Source: Acanthosoma haemorrhoidale (lineage: Eukaryota > Arthropoda > Insecta > Hemiptera > Acanthosomatidae). From it: 64,000 nucleotides of DNA. This document shows positions 1 through 12,066 of this stretch, in pieces. The DNA lies in contig OV884013.1 in assembly GCA_930367205.1 (NCBI GenBank), positions 117,390,869-117,454,868 of the forward strand, read 5' to 3'. The position numbers and the translations under genes were made by a program. Under the pieces are notes generated by a model that was not told the DNA's origin, did not search any database, and saw nothing but the letters and a program-made list of their open reading frames with translations. Each line of letters begins with the position of its first letter. The first letter of the stretch is position 1.

Positions 1-800
1 AGTATGTGTGAGTATAGTCCATCCAACATCCTGTAATAATATTTGTGTTTGTAAAAAATGTTTTTGTTTTTCAATATTAACATTTTCTTCAGTATTTAGT
101 AGGATGTTTTCGATTTCTTAATTAGATTAAAACAAATTTACACCATGGTATTTTACATTTTGAACTATGGCTTTAAAATTGCAGTTGGCAAAGTCAGGAT
201 TTTTTCCCGGGGGACTTTTTTAGTTCAGTTATTTTTTTAAGGGGAGGATCTACCTCTCCAATCCATTTTTTTTTATACAGCACTACATTCTGAATTATTT
301 AGCTTAGGATAAATTGTGTTGTAAAATATCACTAGAAATAAGCGCATAACCAAATAATTACAATGAAGTATAGAGGACCTTTGTGATGTACCAATCACTA
401 CTTATGGAAGTTGACAATTTCTTTATATCTGGTTTATAAGACCTATTGAACTAAAAGACAAGTGTCATTAACTTTCTATTTTTTTAATTGAAATTTATAA
501 TTGTTGTTATTGAAATTTAAAAATAAAAATGTATTTTCTGATATAAAGCTAAGCGCGTCCTTTGCTACGATTTAAACGCTGTCTGAAAATAGTTCTTAAA
601 ACACATTCGGATCGTGTAGGAATGGACAGTTATAATAAATATTAAAAAAAAAGAATAATTAAAAACCACTTCCACGTAATGCTGTAGGAGTATTGGGTAG
701 TAAATACGTAATATCCAGAGACTTACTATATTTCATAGATTTTATAGATATCATATAGATAGCTTGTCAAGAAGATTTATTTAATAGCATATTGTTTTTA
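1..800. other. AT-rich non-coding stretch
   Basis: Low-complexity AT-rich DNA with many homopolymer runs. I see no extended open frame, no transposon similarity to the other families in the window and no clear regulatory cluster. Confidence 0.5.
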
Positions 801-1275
801 AAAGCTCGTAAACCACGGCGCGAATCCCATATACAGCCACGACCGTAAAGAAAGTTAAAACAAAGTCCTTTTCACTTTCTTCAGACTTTCCCGAGGTTTC
901 TTATTCCGCAGAAATACAAGCAAGATTCACCAAAACCGCCGTAGCAGCGGTGCGTGATGTCTTCCAATTATCGGGAGAGATTTTAACGCTGGGCTAAGAG
1001 GCATAGACCTTCCAACCGCCATACGGCACGCCTAGCCTCTCCACCAATAGAAAACGTTATAATGAGCGTATCGAAGAGTTATTAATTATAATTAGTTATT
1101 AATCTGAGATGGGAGGTCGCGGGGTCCCCGAACGTATATCTGAGCCCCTCTCGATTAACTTTGGGGGTCTATTCTACGGGGGGGGGACGGGGGTCTGCTA
1201 GAATGGTACCTCGACCTCACGCCATCCCATGAGGTATCCCCTGTGCGGTGTAGTAATTTACCCCCTCGGGCATCT
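801..1275. promoter_or_regulatory. GC-rich island with homeodomain-type motif cluster
   Basis: The composition shifts sharply to GC-rich inside an AT-rich surround. At 1081-1103 lies a dense run of overlapping TAAT/ATTA cores (homeodomain-type sites). It is followed by G- and C-rich runs, including a G9 run near 1180. No open frame of note covers it. The pattern is what an enhancer or a conserved non-coding element looks like, but this is inferred from composition and motif density only. Confidence 0.3.
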
Positions 1276-2463
1276 TGGCCCTCAGATATAAATAAATTTT
1301 GCATTGGTACATGTTTAGCATATATATGTAAATGTCTTATCTGTAGGTACCATCGACTAATAATTCACAGTGTCAAGAGGATGACCACTAGTGCCAAACA
1401 GCCCACTACAAAATAAACAAATGGAGGACAAGTGCAATATCTATTTGGATAAACACATTGATAGATAAGAAAACTTTAAATACAATTTTTTACTAAATTG
1501 TTATTTCATCTTCGGCTATTATTCCTATGTTATTGTATTGACTATAAAATAATCATAAATAGCAGGGAAATGCTACTAAAAAAAAAGTAACCAAAAAAAT
1601 CCTATACAATATAAATAAAACTACTTAAAATAAATCAAATTAAAATAATTATTGAGGTAATGGTAATCAATACTTTTGTTTAGACACCACAAGTTTTTTT
1701 TGAATACATAAACTACATATTAAACATATTTCGTACATGGATCGTGGAATATTTACTCGAAATGCAACATTATTATAAAAGAAAATTATAAATTATCAGC
1801 AGATGTTTTGTTATTTTATGAGTGTATCTTAGAAGAGGTTTTTGGTGTAGTTACCAGTCTCTCGAATCAGTAGATTTTCATAAGATATTCTTTTATGGAA
1901 ATTATTTTCAGTTTGAGAAGTAGACAATTTTTGAATTGTGAGGACTTTTAAGTCGTGTAAAGTAGTTATTAGTGTGTAGCTATTGATGATAAGCATTCTT
2001 AGGTTTTGAATTCTTCCTAGTTTAGTCCTACTATAGTAAACTATAGTTGGTTTTGGCAAGTGGAAATTTATACTGGTGACGCATGGACGACTGATATGTA
2101 GAGCATAAATTTGTTTTTGAGACATAACTCTAAGATTTTTCGTTAATATATGGGAAAATATGTATATAATTTGGTTTTTTTTTGTCAGTTATCCAGTTGT
2201 ATTTTCTTTGAAGGTTAGGGATTTGTATAGGGTTACGCAATGATATTGGACTAATTTTAACTATGGGATGTGCACAGAAAGAACCCTTGGATTCCATCAA
2301 CCCATATAGTTTAGTAATGAGCTGGAAAATGTCTATCACTGACGTAAAACTGCTCATCCACCAAAAATAAAAAAAATTGGACTGATTCTTACACACAACA
2401 CGGATATTAACAGGCAAGGGTGGAGATAACGGTGCCGTACAATTACATTTTTTTTAATATGGG
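1276..2463. other. AT-rich stretch without recognisable gene
   Basis: Two adjacent minus-strand open frames (2130-2417 and 1829-2125, 95 and 98 codons) lie here in different reading frames. Their predicted proteins match no family I recognise. They could be a decayed coding relic, but AT-rich chance frames of this size are expected. Confidence 0.35.
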
Positions 2464-2693
2464 CAATCAATCACACAATTGAATATTAAATCAATCACAC
2501 TATTGAATATTAAATCAATAACACTATTGAATATTAAATCAATCACACTATTGAATATTAAATCAATCACACTATTGAATATTAAATCAATCACACTATT
2601 GAATATTAAATCAATCACACTATTGAATATTAAATCAATCACACTATTGAACATTAAATCAATCACACTATTGAATATTAAATCAATCACAAA
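2464..2693. repeat. 24-bp tandem repeat, about 9.5 copies
   Basis: A near-perfect 24-bp unit whose core reads ATTGAATATTAAATCAATCA is repeated from about 2464 to 2693. Only single-base variants occur (for example AATCAATAACAC near 2515 and GAACATT near 2650). Because 24 is a multiple of three, frames stay open on both strands and give octapeptide-repeat pseudo-ORFs; these are artefacts of the array. The high similarity between copies suggests recent expansion, so copy number may vary between individuals. Confidence 0.95.
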
Positions 2694-4974
2694 TTGGTTT
2701 GTGTCTTTTTTTATATGCGTGTAAACCAAACAAAGGATGTTCGATGTGAAAAAACAAAAGCAAGTTATTGGAAGTATTTTAGGGAAGAAAAATAGTCCTT
2801 ATTTTTCGACAGGCTTTTATTTTTCCTCTGAAAATCCCCTTTTCTAATTACTATATCTTAAACATTATACATTGCTAAAATATTTAGCATATTTAGCATA
2901 GAACCATATTTAAATCCACGTAACCTTTTCGTTATGACTGTTTGAAGTTTTAAAAACCTCACTGTACTACATAATCAATCGTGTACCCACTAGATTTTTA
3001 TTATATTGTATATAGAATCAGCGCACTGTAATAAACAATAATTGCTTACAAAACTGTATTACGAGTCCTCTAGATATGAATTTGTGACAAGGAAATATGT
3101 TAATTTGAATTTAGCAGATAACGTATTCTAAATGCTGGATAGATGACAAGACCAAAGCGTTGAGCAAAAAATTGGTCTACAGTCTTACAATTGTCAAAAT
3201 TACAACCTCACTGGTTACGAAGGGAGTTGACAAATTAGGGTGTGGTTAAAATTTACCTTAAGGTGATTTTTACTGTTAAGGTATGTTTTATTTCTTTATG
3301 TTTCATAATTATTTATTTTTAAATAGTTTTTATTCTTTTCAAAGTTCATAATTCCTTTTATGTATCAAGTATCAAGGATTGGAATTTGAAATTAGTGGGC
3401 ATAAAAGGGCGATAAACGACCCGTGGATCAAGAAGGCGAAACGAAGACAAGGACTTGGAAACCCATATGGTGTATTAGCGTTGTTCTTCTTTTGATCTCA
3501 TGAGACAATATTGTTAAGTTAAGATTAGAAATATTATGAAACTTTAAATTTTTTTACGATCAATGGTGATCGGGCATAAAGGAACAGCTGACGAAAGAAG
3601 AATTTTCTCTCAGAAAAAGGATTGAAGTGATAAAGGAACGAAGAAACGAAGAATAAAGAAGAGTTCGCCGAAGAACGAAGGAAAATTGGTGAAACAATAA
3701 GAAAGGGACATGAAAAGTAGTAAATCTGGCCAGTCGCAAATAATAATAATAAGGTAATATAATAAAAATTTTTTTGTAAACCATTGTAGTCTTGTGTCAC
3801 AGATGTGCTTGTTGAAAAATTAAAGAAGGGTTTTGTAATTGAACAGTTTCCGTTTTGCCAGAATTCTTTTTTATATTAGCAGAAACATTAACCCTCAGGT
3901 ATAATTAAATCATAGCAAGAAATATAAAAATCATAACAATATATATATTTTATAAACACCCTGAGCTATGTTGAGTGTAAGATATGATGGTATCGCCCAC
4001 ATGAGAGACTTTGCTAAGAACTTCACTTCTCCTTCAAACAGATTACAGATAAAACATATTTCTTAGAAATTAAATTAAATGCACTTTACCACAAACGGAG
4101 GAGTAGATAATTAGCCCCGTCCGTTGGCTTAGTCGTTGGAAATATATGTTTTCTTTTTTTTTTTTGGGGGGTCCTTCACAACAAACACCGTTTTTTCAAA
4201 AACAATTTGTTTCTAAATATTTTGTGCATACATTTGTATGACTGTGATAAAACTATTCTGTATTTTGACCGGAAATAATTCACATTATTTGTGGAACCAT
4301 CTCAGTAACTAATAGTTGCTGATAGTTTCAATAAAATGATTGAAAGTGGCTAAAATATATGCCGAAAATACCTCTAACGAAATTGGCTTGAGCAAAATAT
4401 TTTTTTTTGTTGGTAATATTCAAACTTCAAATCTTCTTGGCTTATACTCTGAAGAATCCGAGACTACGATAGAAACGAATACAAGACCGATATTTTTCAC
4501 ATTTATTTATGTTTTTCTCGTCAGGATTGTGTAAAAACAATCTTAGCCAAGCTCACGCACCATAAAATAAACTTTAAATTATTAAATTTCAAGCAGACAG
4601 ACTATACTATGAGTGGCTACTGGTGCATATATATTATCTGTTGGAACATACATCCAAAAAAAATAATATTGAACCTATGTATTTGGTAATATCCAAAAAT
4701 CAATAAGTTATATAAAATAAAGCACTTTAAATACCAGTAATATTACAATGTCTAGAATGACCACAAATAGTCTATACCGAAGTAATCTGCCAATGAAAGA
4801 AATGTCAAGAGCCCCGACATAATTGTCGTTTGAGTTAATAGCTGTGAACATTATTTTTTTTTTATATATATACACTTATATATCGTATAGTTAACAAGTT
4901 TTCATATATCTTTCCGTTATAGTAAATGATGCGTACATAAAATGAAACTGTCCGGAGCGACATTTGAAAAGAAT
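2694..4974. other. AT-rich stretch, nothing recognised
   Basis: Only short open frames (up to about 88 codons) with no recognisable domain. Several poly(T) and poly(A) runs are present, the longest near 4150. No terminal repeats or retroelement similarity noted. Confidence 0.45.
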
Positions 4975-5530
4975 CTTTTTATGGTGATGGGTCGGACACT
5001 TTTACGCCGAAGAGAGTCTCATAACGCTCCCGGCTACCGGGATGAAAACTCCTTTGAAAATTTAGATTATACGTACGGCTGGAAGTTAGCGGGCTAGCTG
5101 GAGGAAGCCTGGAGGTAATTATTCCCCCCTGTGAGAGGTCATTAAAGTCACCCGCTTAAATATCACATATCCAAGCCGTAGGACCATAAACCGACACTGA
5201 ATGATGGCTCTTTTGTGCTCAGCCAAGGAGTGCCTTTAGAGGAGCGACAGGTGAAGATGGGCTCCGCCGGGGAAAGTGGACGGCGGGTCAGAGTTGAGAC
5301 CGCGCAAATGCCACTTGCTAGCTATGAGATTTACGCACGTGTTTATTTCTATAAGACTCCTTACATACGCCAATATTTATACCATCGGGGCCAGGACACG
5401 ATCCAGGAAGAAAACTCCAGGACTCTCAAGTGGAGTCGCAAAGCCTGATTTACCTATTTCAAGTGTTTCAAAGCTGTCATGTCGTCAGAAGGTCATGATG
5501 ATATCTCACCACTGCTAGGTGGGACCTATT
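4975..5530. other. GC-rich island
   Basis: GC-rich relative to its flanks. Two overlapping plus-strand frames (5215-5448 and 5276-5518) are open, but in different phases and with no recognisable domain, which is expected where stop codons are rare. It contains an ACCATAAA motif near 5182, resembling an Abd-B-type Hox core. Possibly a regulatory element; no function can be assigned. Confidence 0.3.
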
Positions 5531-6495
5531 GCGAAAGTTGTCGCCATGTCGTGTTCATATAATTACACACAATAAACATGGCAATGGTGAGACAGTGACC
5601 GGACAAATGCTCTAGGACGTGTGAGCTGTCTTGTGGGTTGAATATATACTCATTAATGGCAATATCTGCCCACCGGGGTTATTGTGGGCAGGCATTCTCT
5701 TTGATGAGTACAGCTAAAGTTTCATTTCAAATGATATCTTATATGTTCGCATTTTGCTTATCAATTATTAGTTTTGATTCTATAAATATCGGCACAATAT
5801 ACCAGTTAGTTTTAAATTCGCTTATGATTGATAATAATGATAAGTTTGTCCGTGAATTGTCCGAAAATGATTCTGAAAAATCCTCAGCTAGTTAGCAAAT
5901 AAGGCGTTATGCAATGGACAGGTTTAATTAGGTTTTGACTATAGTTCCTGGTTAAAATTCAAATCATTCTACAAGAATAATTGCTTGGAGTTAAGAGTTA
6001 ATAATTTGGTCAACAAATAATTAAAATGATGCCGGTGACGATGATTACATGTCATATAAATCATGGATTAATATTGGCGATTCATCAATAATCGATTAGG
6101 TTAACTTTTGAAATCGAAAAGTCATTCTTATTAGGCAGATTCGATTCTCCATCAATTTCGGTCTAGTTAGCTGTGTGGCCGCTACATTGACAGTCATGAG
6201 TAACAACAATTTTTGATTACTTTGTCAGTGTGCCGATCATACGTCTCACATAATCACGAATTTAATTCAAATTTAAATCATTTCGGTGTTAACAAACAAA
6301 TTCAGCTTGGTAAAAGTCATTTCTCTCCATTGATTGAATTAGCCTTGTGCTTCAGCATAATAATGGATTCATAAATTGGTTAATGTATCGTCAACTTTAG
6401 GTTTCATAAGGACTAAGCAATAACAGACAATCATTAACAATCACATAATATATTTACTTATTTACAGATTATTGGCAACTATCAATAATCAATTT
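5531..6495. other. AT-rich stretch, nothing recognised
   Basis: One plus-strand frame (5638-5895, 85 codons) ends in an acidic, serine-rich tail, but I recognise no family. Several GATTA/AATCA motifs are scattered through the rest. Confidence 0.4.
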
Positions 6496-7195
6496 TAATA
6501 AGCATCATTTTAGAAATATCTCCTTAGGCTTCCATCTCGACAAACGGCTGACCTGGAACCCACACACGAGGCTAAACAGACGCTTTGGACAACTGTACAA
6601 ACTAATAATTTACAAAGTTATAGCTAAGCCAATCTCAATGAGGGACAGAAAAAAAGTCGAACATCGATCGTATGCTTTCAATCAAAAGTCCTAAGAACAA
6701 TAGTAAATGCCCCTTATCACATCAGTAACAAAACCTTTCATAACGATCTTAATATACCTTACACTCTCGAACTCATCCCTTCCAAGTTCATGAAATTCCA
6801 TAGTAGCCTATCCAACCACCCTAATCCCTAGCACAGTCATTGCACTGCACCACTCAACCCTATAATCCTCCTTGTGACCTGCTATAAATATGTGACAGTG
6901 AGAGTCCTGGCAATGGCCAGTTTCTCCAATCATGCCCTGAGCGTCAGTGGCTCTTGCGCTCTTTATCTCCACTGGCTTGTATTTGGTGACGTGGCTGACG
7001 GAGGAGCGTGGGAGACTCCACTTCCTCTTTCGCATGCAAGGGAGGCGACAACCTGTGGAAATGGGAGGCTTCTGGACTGTTTGTAAATAGTGTATGAATG
7101 AGCGAGCGAGTGAATGAAAAATTGTAAATATGGTATGAATGAGAACATTTATCACAATTACTTAATGACCAACAAGGCAGATTGTAATTTTATAA
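6496..7195 (+). mobile_element. Jockey-like non-LTR retrotransposon 3' end (family 'J1'), degenerate
   Basis: The conceptual translation gives the C-terminal part of a jockey-type reverse transcriptase. A 'LGFHLDKRLTWNPH' thumb-like segment is followed, after stops and frameshifts, by the typical jockey block 'NDLNIPYTLELIPSKFMKF'. A GC-richer 3' UTR (about 6880-7080) follows and ends in AT-rich DNA. The same UTR recurs in five other places in this window. The copy is 5'-truncated, as usual for incomplete target-primed reverse transcription, and cannot encode a protein. Confidence 0.8.
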
Positions 7196-8403
7196 TAATA
7201 GAGCTGTTTATAAAAGAAATATCTCATAATATGTGTTCATACGTAGGCCTCATAGATTTTCATAAAAATGTATTTCCTGTGTAGTGTAGTTACTCATTAA
7301 GAGACAAATTAATTGTTTTGATTCTTGTTGGGATTTTGTTTTATTGTCATAGTATTTCTTTCAAAAAATACCATACTTATTTTTTTGGTATCGGTTGTGA
7401 GTATAACTCATACTGGTAACAGTGTATTTAATTCCACTAGACATTTTCATTTATTATTCCTTGAATTTTTGGAGTCAGCCAATCCAGTATAGAGTTGTGT
7501 TGATTAGGTAAATTATGTCACAGATATTATTTGTTTATAACACTTTATTCTTCACGTTAAATGAATGGAATACAAGCGCAGTGCTACAAGAAGCTCACAT
7601 CCTATATTAGTAGCTCTATGTGTTAATTCTTTTTGTCTTTTTAAAGTTTCATCTCCTGCTTATATGGACATCACTAGTCCTAGGGTTACAACACACTAAG
7701 GCAAGAAGCGTGATTTTGAGAAAACGCTGATCAAGTGTTACATAAGGTACCTGTATAAACTTTGAACGTAAACATTAGAAAAACATAAAGATGAGAGCTT
7801 TGTGGATTTCGCTGGTCAAAATATCTGTTTTTGTGGACAGGAAAACCTAAATCCAAAAATTTATAATCATGACTTTTATCCCCACGATATCATTAAACAA
7901 TAATTATTCGTTAAAGAGCAATAAACCATATTCTAATGATATTAAATGGTTTCACAATGGCTTGCAAAAATAATTCTAAAGACATTTTTGGTGGCTCTTT
8001 TTAATTTTTATAGTTCATCTAACTCCTAATAAATAACATATATTATACATGAGAACATTGATATCTATGGGATCGAACTGTTTGTAATTTATCGATAAAA
8101 GTACAGTTATGTATTGGTACTTAGTTTGTCATATTTATTCCAGCAGCTGATGGTGATACCATGACACATCTGCTTTTACGAGAAATGATAAATCATAGGA
8201 AGAGAATAATTTTATTTATAACAATAACTACTAATGAATATTAGTGCATTATGATAACTGTATATTGCCATCCTTCTCCATGAGGTACAGGGGTGACATG
8301 GGATGACCTGCAAGGTAACACGTGTACTAAATATCATCCAGTAAGTACTCTTTGACTACTTATTTATTTGTCATGTCGTGATTGTTAAAAATATTTACCT
8401 ATA
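7196..8403. other. AT-rich stretch, nothing recognised
   Basis: No extended frame and no repeat shared with other parts of the window. A small spot near 8305-8350 has exon-like edges (see rejected items). Confidence 0.45.
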
Positions 8404-8964
8404 CAGTAGAATCCCGATAATTCGTATTGTCAAGGGACTGCCAGTTTGGTAGGAATTATCGGGAATACAAAATTAAAAAACGTATTAATGAAAACTTTGT
8501 ATTAAGAAGTATGTACAATGTAGTAAGGATAACAACTATGCAATAAACACGCCTTAATACTAAACTAAACAATACATGCAATAAAACATATGTAAATACT
8601 TATGTTCTAGATTAAATAAACAACAATCATTTGTACGAAAAAAATCCGTAATTTTCTTTTGACGCAATCCTTGCAGACCGGTATTTTCAATTATTTTGTA
8701 TATTTCCTCCAACTGGTTGGTACATTTGAATTCCTTGCTTGCGCGAACCACTTTTTTAAGTTCTCTTCAAGTTGTGGGTAATCACCAGTCTTGAAGCGTT
8801 TTACTTTGCTGCTTGATGTCTGGGAAGTGATTTTGTCCTTGTTCATCAGGATTGATGTGATCGTGGAACGAGGGACGTTAAAACGCTTGGATACGACAAT
8901 TTGCTTAAAGCCACTGGCCACGGCGTTTATGATTTGTTGTTTCAAAATACTCGATGTGTACTCA
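8404..8964 (-). mobile_element. Tigger/pogo-like DNA transposon, internally deleted and truncated
   Basis: It starts with the inverted repeat CAGTAGAATCCCGATAATTC at 8404, directly after TA, identical to the end of the complete element at 38933. On the minus strand, the frame ending the 8691-9074 ORF carries a CENP-B/pogo-type helix-turn-helix ('KQQIINAVASGFKQI', then 'RFNVPRSTITSILMNKDKI'). The frame at 8560-8751 carries the transposase C-terminus ('LQGLRQKKITDFF'). The catalytic DDE core between them is missing. The N-terminal side is cut at about 8965, where it joins an unrelated retroelement piece. Confidence 0.8.
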
Positions 8965-9085
8965 GCCACCGACGGCACACTTGGTGTGCAACGGGTGCAG
9001 GTCGACCGACGTTCTTTAACCTCTCGAGGGGTCTGATCACTTTTCTTATGATCCCAGAGCTGGCCGGAGGACACATTGACTTTTA
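8965..9085 (-). mobile_element. Short 'J2' retroelement fragment fused to the Tigger relic
   Basis: About 120 bp similar to the J2 reverse-transcriptase segment at 25300-25470 (shared CCACCGACGGCACAC and GGACACATT stretches). A deletion within the fragment joins two parts that are about 70 bp apart in the longer copy. It abuts the Tigger HTH directly, so the 127-codon open frame that spans both is chimeric. Confidence 0.7.
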
Positions 9086-9141
9086 TTAAAGGCTTTTATT
9101 GGCTTTGAATTAAGCTATTTTGACACGACTAAATATAAATA

Positions 9142-9915
9142 AAGGGTGTCCCAGAATTAACGCCAGATTTTATTTAAATAGAAAACACAGTTTTTAGTAT
9201 TTTTGTTGTCATTTTTTTATTGAATCATAAAGTAAATAGGATAGGGTTATTTATGGAATAACACATCGGGCAAATGGCCTCCACAACTTTGCTGGCACAT
9301 ACGCACTCTTTTGTCAAAATTTTCCATGACCATTTGGCATAAATGTGGTTGAATTTCGTTGATGCAGCGTTGAATTTCCTCTTTTAATGCACGGATGGAC
9401 GTGGGCTTGTTGATATACACCTTTGACTTCAAATAACCCCATAAAAAGAAATCTAAAGGTGTTAAATCACACGATCTACGGGGCCAATTTTAATATGCAC
9501 CTAATACAATACTAGGAAAGGTTCTTGCTGGTATCCTCTTGTTGAAACTACATATTGGCCACATCCATATTATCCAATTTCGGCACAAAGAACTGCGTTT
9601 ACGACGCCGAATTGATGTTCCTGGATTTTCAACAACACTCTCACGCACTGCTTCGATATTGACATTTGAACGGCTTGTTTTTGGACGACCAGTGTGTTTA
9701 GTGTCTCCAACTGACCCAGTCTCCCTAAATTTTTTAATTATTCTCTTCACATTTGATGAAGTCAAAATACTATTCAGACCATATTTTGTTATGTCGTGTA
9801 CCAACACATACCAATGTTCAACAATAAAGACACGTTCCTCTATCGTGTAACGCTCCATTTTTACTAGCCCTAGAATGTCAGCTGTCAAATTGTTTTTTTA
9901 GGGTTGCAACAGTCA
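9142..9915 (-). mobile_element. DD41D-type Tc1/mariner derivative, copy 1 (right end missing)
   Basis: The left terminal repeat AAGGGTGTCCCAGAATTAA begins at 9142 after TA. The minus-strand frame 9490-9888 carries the N-terminal part 'MERYTIEERVFIVEHW' (DUF4817/HTH-like) and the linker 'RETGSVGDTKHTGRPKTSRS'. The C-terminal piece (9247-9470) includes 'KSKVYINKPTSIRALKEEIQ'. This copy has the family's common internal deletion plus two private ones, in the N-terminal HTH and over the second catalytic Asp. The right terminal repeat is absent; the element fades out near 9915. Non-coding relic. Confidence 0.85.
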
Positions 9916-10084
9916 AAATATATAAAAAAACGTGTCTATTGAAATAAGTGACTTATACAGCTCAAAAGAGAGATCACCATCCTACAATTACTCGATGATG
10001 ATGACCACACTAACTGATACCTCCATCACTAAACAGTGCTCTCACTAAACTTCTTTTGTGCTTTAAGTTTCATTGCTTCGTCCG

Positions 10085-10345
10085 TGAATATATTAACTTA
10101 GGGAACCATCTTATGTAGCATGGATAGACCAGCTGACGACCGATGACAAATGACTGTTTTGAAGGATAAGCAGGCGGCAAATTCTGTTTTAATTGCTCCA
10201 CGGCTGACTATATATAAAGCCGCCTAGAAGGGAGGGGGGGGAGCGTGAGATAGCAAAAGGTGCCAGATACAATTAGCAGCGGCCGCCCTGTTATTAAAAG
10301 CGGGAACTCTAATTGTAGCCGCCTCGCCAGCTGATCTGGGCGGCA
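10085..10345. promoter_or_regulatory. GC-rich island with a strong TATA box
   Basis: A compact GC-rich block contains TATATAAA at 10211-10218, a G8 run just downstream, two TAATT/AATTA homeodomain-type cores in a CG-rich context (about 10270 and 10310) and a CAGCTG E-box near 10330. This is promoter- or enhancer-like. No transcript start can be located from sequence alone, and no convincing coding exon follows. Confidence 0.3.
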
Positions 10346-10524
10346 AAATAGCCCGTGTTATTTTCCTAGCATAATTTTATTATCAATTAATAAATTAAAT
10401 GTTATTTTCAACAGTAAATAAAGTTTTCATATTTAATAGGTCGCATCCTCTATGTTTATCTATGGCTGACCTAGTGACATTCAGACCGTAACGAGAATAC
10501 AAAACGGATTGCACCACACATACT

Positions 10525-10914
10525 GTGTTTTATGTATTTGCGTATTGTTTTACTATGTCATATGAAGCTATTGGCAAGGTTGGATTGGTTCTTTTGCAAC
10601 TATTATTGTGTTCATCTTATGTTACCATGGCCGATACATATAAATCACCATGTTCCACTGACAGAAAGCTGTCTCAAACATGCACTGTCCAATGCCATGG
10701 ACTTTTAAATCGTCTTATTAAAATTATTTATACTTATATTTTAAATTTACTTTCAGTTGAAATCAGTATGACTAATATTTTAAATATCCCTGTATACAAC
10801 TATTTTCAAAATTATTTAAGAAATCTAACTATATTAACTAATATGCTTATTTTGCGCAGTATTGCACTATTTGCCTTCGTGTACTTGTGTGAGCCAGTCT
10901 ATGTGACGATTTGA
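10525..10914 (+). CDS. Hypothetical 129-codon open frame with a signal-peptide-like segment
   Basis: From an internal Met near codon 11 the protein has a short polar start, a hydrophobic core 'VGLVLLQLLLCSSYV' and an Ala that could end a signal peptide. A cysteine-containing stretch with four Cys in about 25 residues follows. The second half is Ile/Leu/Asn-rich, as AT-rich chance translation would be. It matches no family I know. A small secreted peptide whose real exon ends around 10700 is possible; a chance frame is at least as likely. Confidence 0.15.
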   Translation: MFYVFAYCFTMSYEAIGKVGLVLLQLLLCSSYVTMADTYKSPCSTDRKLSQTCTVQCHGLLNRLIKIIYTYILNLLSVEISMTNILNIPVYNYFQNYLRNLTILTNMLILRSIALFAFVYLCEPVYVTI

Positions 10915-11319
10915 GTTGAAAAAGAACTATCAGCTATAAAATCAATAGAAAAGGGATTTGAGAAATCATAAAAGTAAAGGAAATGCCCAACATGATATTA
11001 TTTATGTTTTTCATGCTATCTGATATTGTATTATAACCGAAATATGACCAGCCTATCTTTACACGTGGAATATAAATGGACTATGGAGCTAACTTGTAAG
11101 TCATTTAAAATCTTCCAACAAATTAACTTTTGGTGGACACCCATAAATTACTGTTTCTTCAACCCTTCGATGAATGGCCTCCAACGAGCATTGCATAGCT
11201 ATCTCAGCACGTACGTACATAAACGTAGTCAAAGCCTCTCCCTGTGGCCAACAGGAATGATTCGGAGTACTCCGTCGTTTTTGCATGCCTGACGTCATTC
11301 CTCTTCATTACTTTTTATA

Positions 11320-11962
11320 ATAAAAATCTTTATTGTGATAAAATTGCAATCTAATTATTGGGCAATAAGTACTTGTATTCATTGCTCTCATTCATACCAT
11401 ATTCACAAGCAGCCCAGAGACCTCCTAAACCCCTCCCTTACATGCGAAAGGGAAGCGGAGTCTAGGGAAGTCCCAAATGCTCCTCCGTAAGCCGCGTGAC
11501 TGGATACGAGCCAGTGGAGGCTGACGAAGAGCGTGAGAGCCACAGACGCCCAGGACATGATTGGAGAAACTGGCCATTGCCAGGATGTTACGCATTTATA
11601 GCAGGTCACGAGGCCACTGCCGCTTTACTCTCCCTTTGTGGCGCAGTGTGTGAGTGTCTGTGGTTAAGGTGGTTTGATAGGTTACTATGGAATTTTATGA
11701 ACTTGGATGGGATGAGTTCAAGAACGTAGGGTATATTAAGATCGTTATGAGGGGTTGTGTTGCTGACGTAATAAGGGGTATTTATTATTGTTCTCATGAT
11801 TGGATACGCTTCATGTTCGACTTTTTTGCTGTCCCCCATAGCTCTATTCCGTATGTCCAGATTGGCTCAAGTATAACTTTGTAGATTAATAATTTGTTTT
11901 CTATTGAGAGATGGGATGTCCTTCGAAGTAGTCTGTACAATGGTCCAAAGCGTCCGTTTAAC
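11320..11962 (-). mobile_element. Jockey-like 'J1' 3' end, degenerate
   Basis: Reverse complement of the J1 segment at 6560-7190. The 3' UTR runs from about 11320 (TTTATT near the end, the reverse complement of AATAAA) to about 11600. The reverse-transcriptase C-terminus lies at 11606-11839 ('RTIINTPYYVSNTTPHNDLN', 'LELIPSKFIKFHSNLSNH'). It is 5'-truncated near 11962 and carries frame breaks. Confidence 0.8.
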
Positions 11963-12066
11963 ACACTTATAAGAATATATACTTATAAGAGGGACTTCAG
12001 TGTTTTTTCGCGAAAGGGTTTACTGCTTCGTGCAGTTCATAGCTATATCCCGTCACCGTCAACTAA

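Noticed and set aside
1829..2417. Two neighbouring minus-strand frames as a frameshifted gene
   Set aside because: They are in different frames, show AT-typical composition and match no family I recognise.
2454..2729. Octapeptide-repeat proteins on both strands
   Set aside because: Produced by a 24-bp tandem repeat with period divisible by three.
4110..4150. SINE-like A box in GTTGGCTTAGTCGTTGG
   Set aside because: No B box at proper distance and no second copy in the window.
8281..8346. Mini-exon ending at GTAAGT (8341)
   Set aside because: The bases before the donor (ATCCA) and the weak acceptor do not make a coherent open exon.
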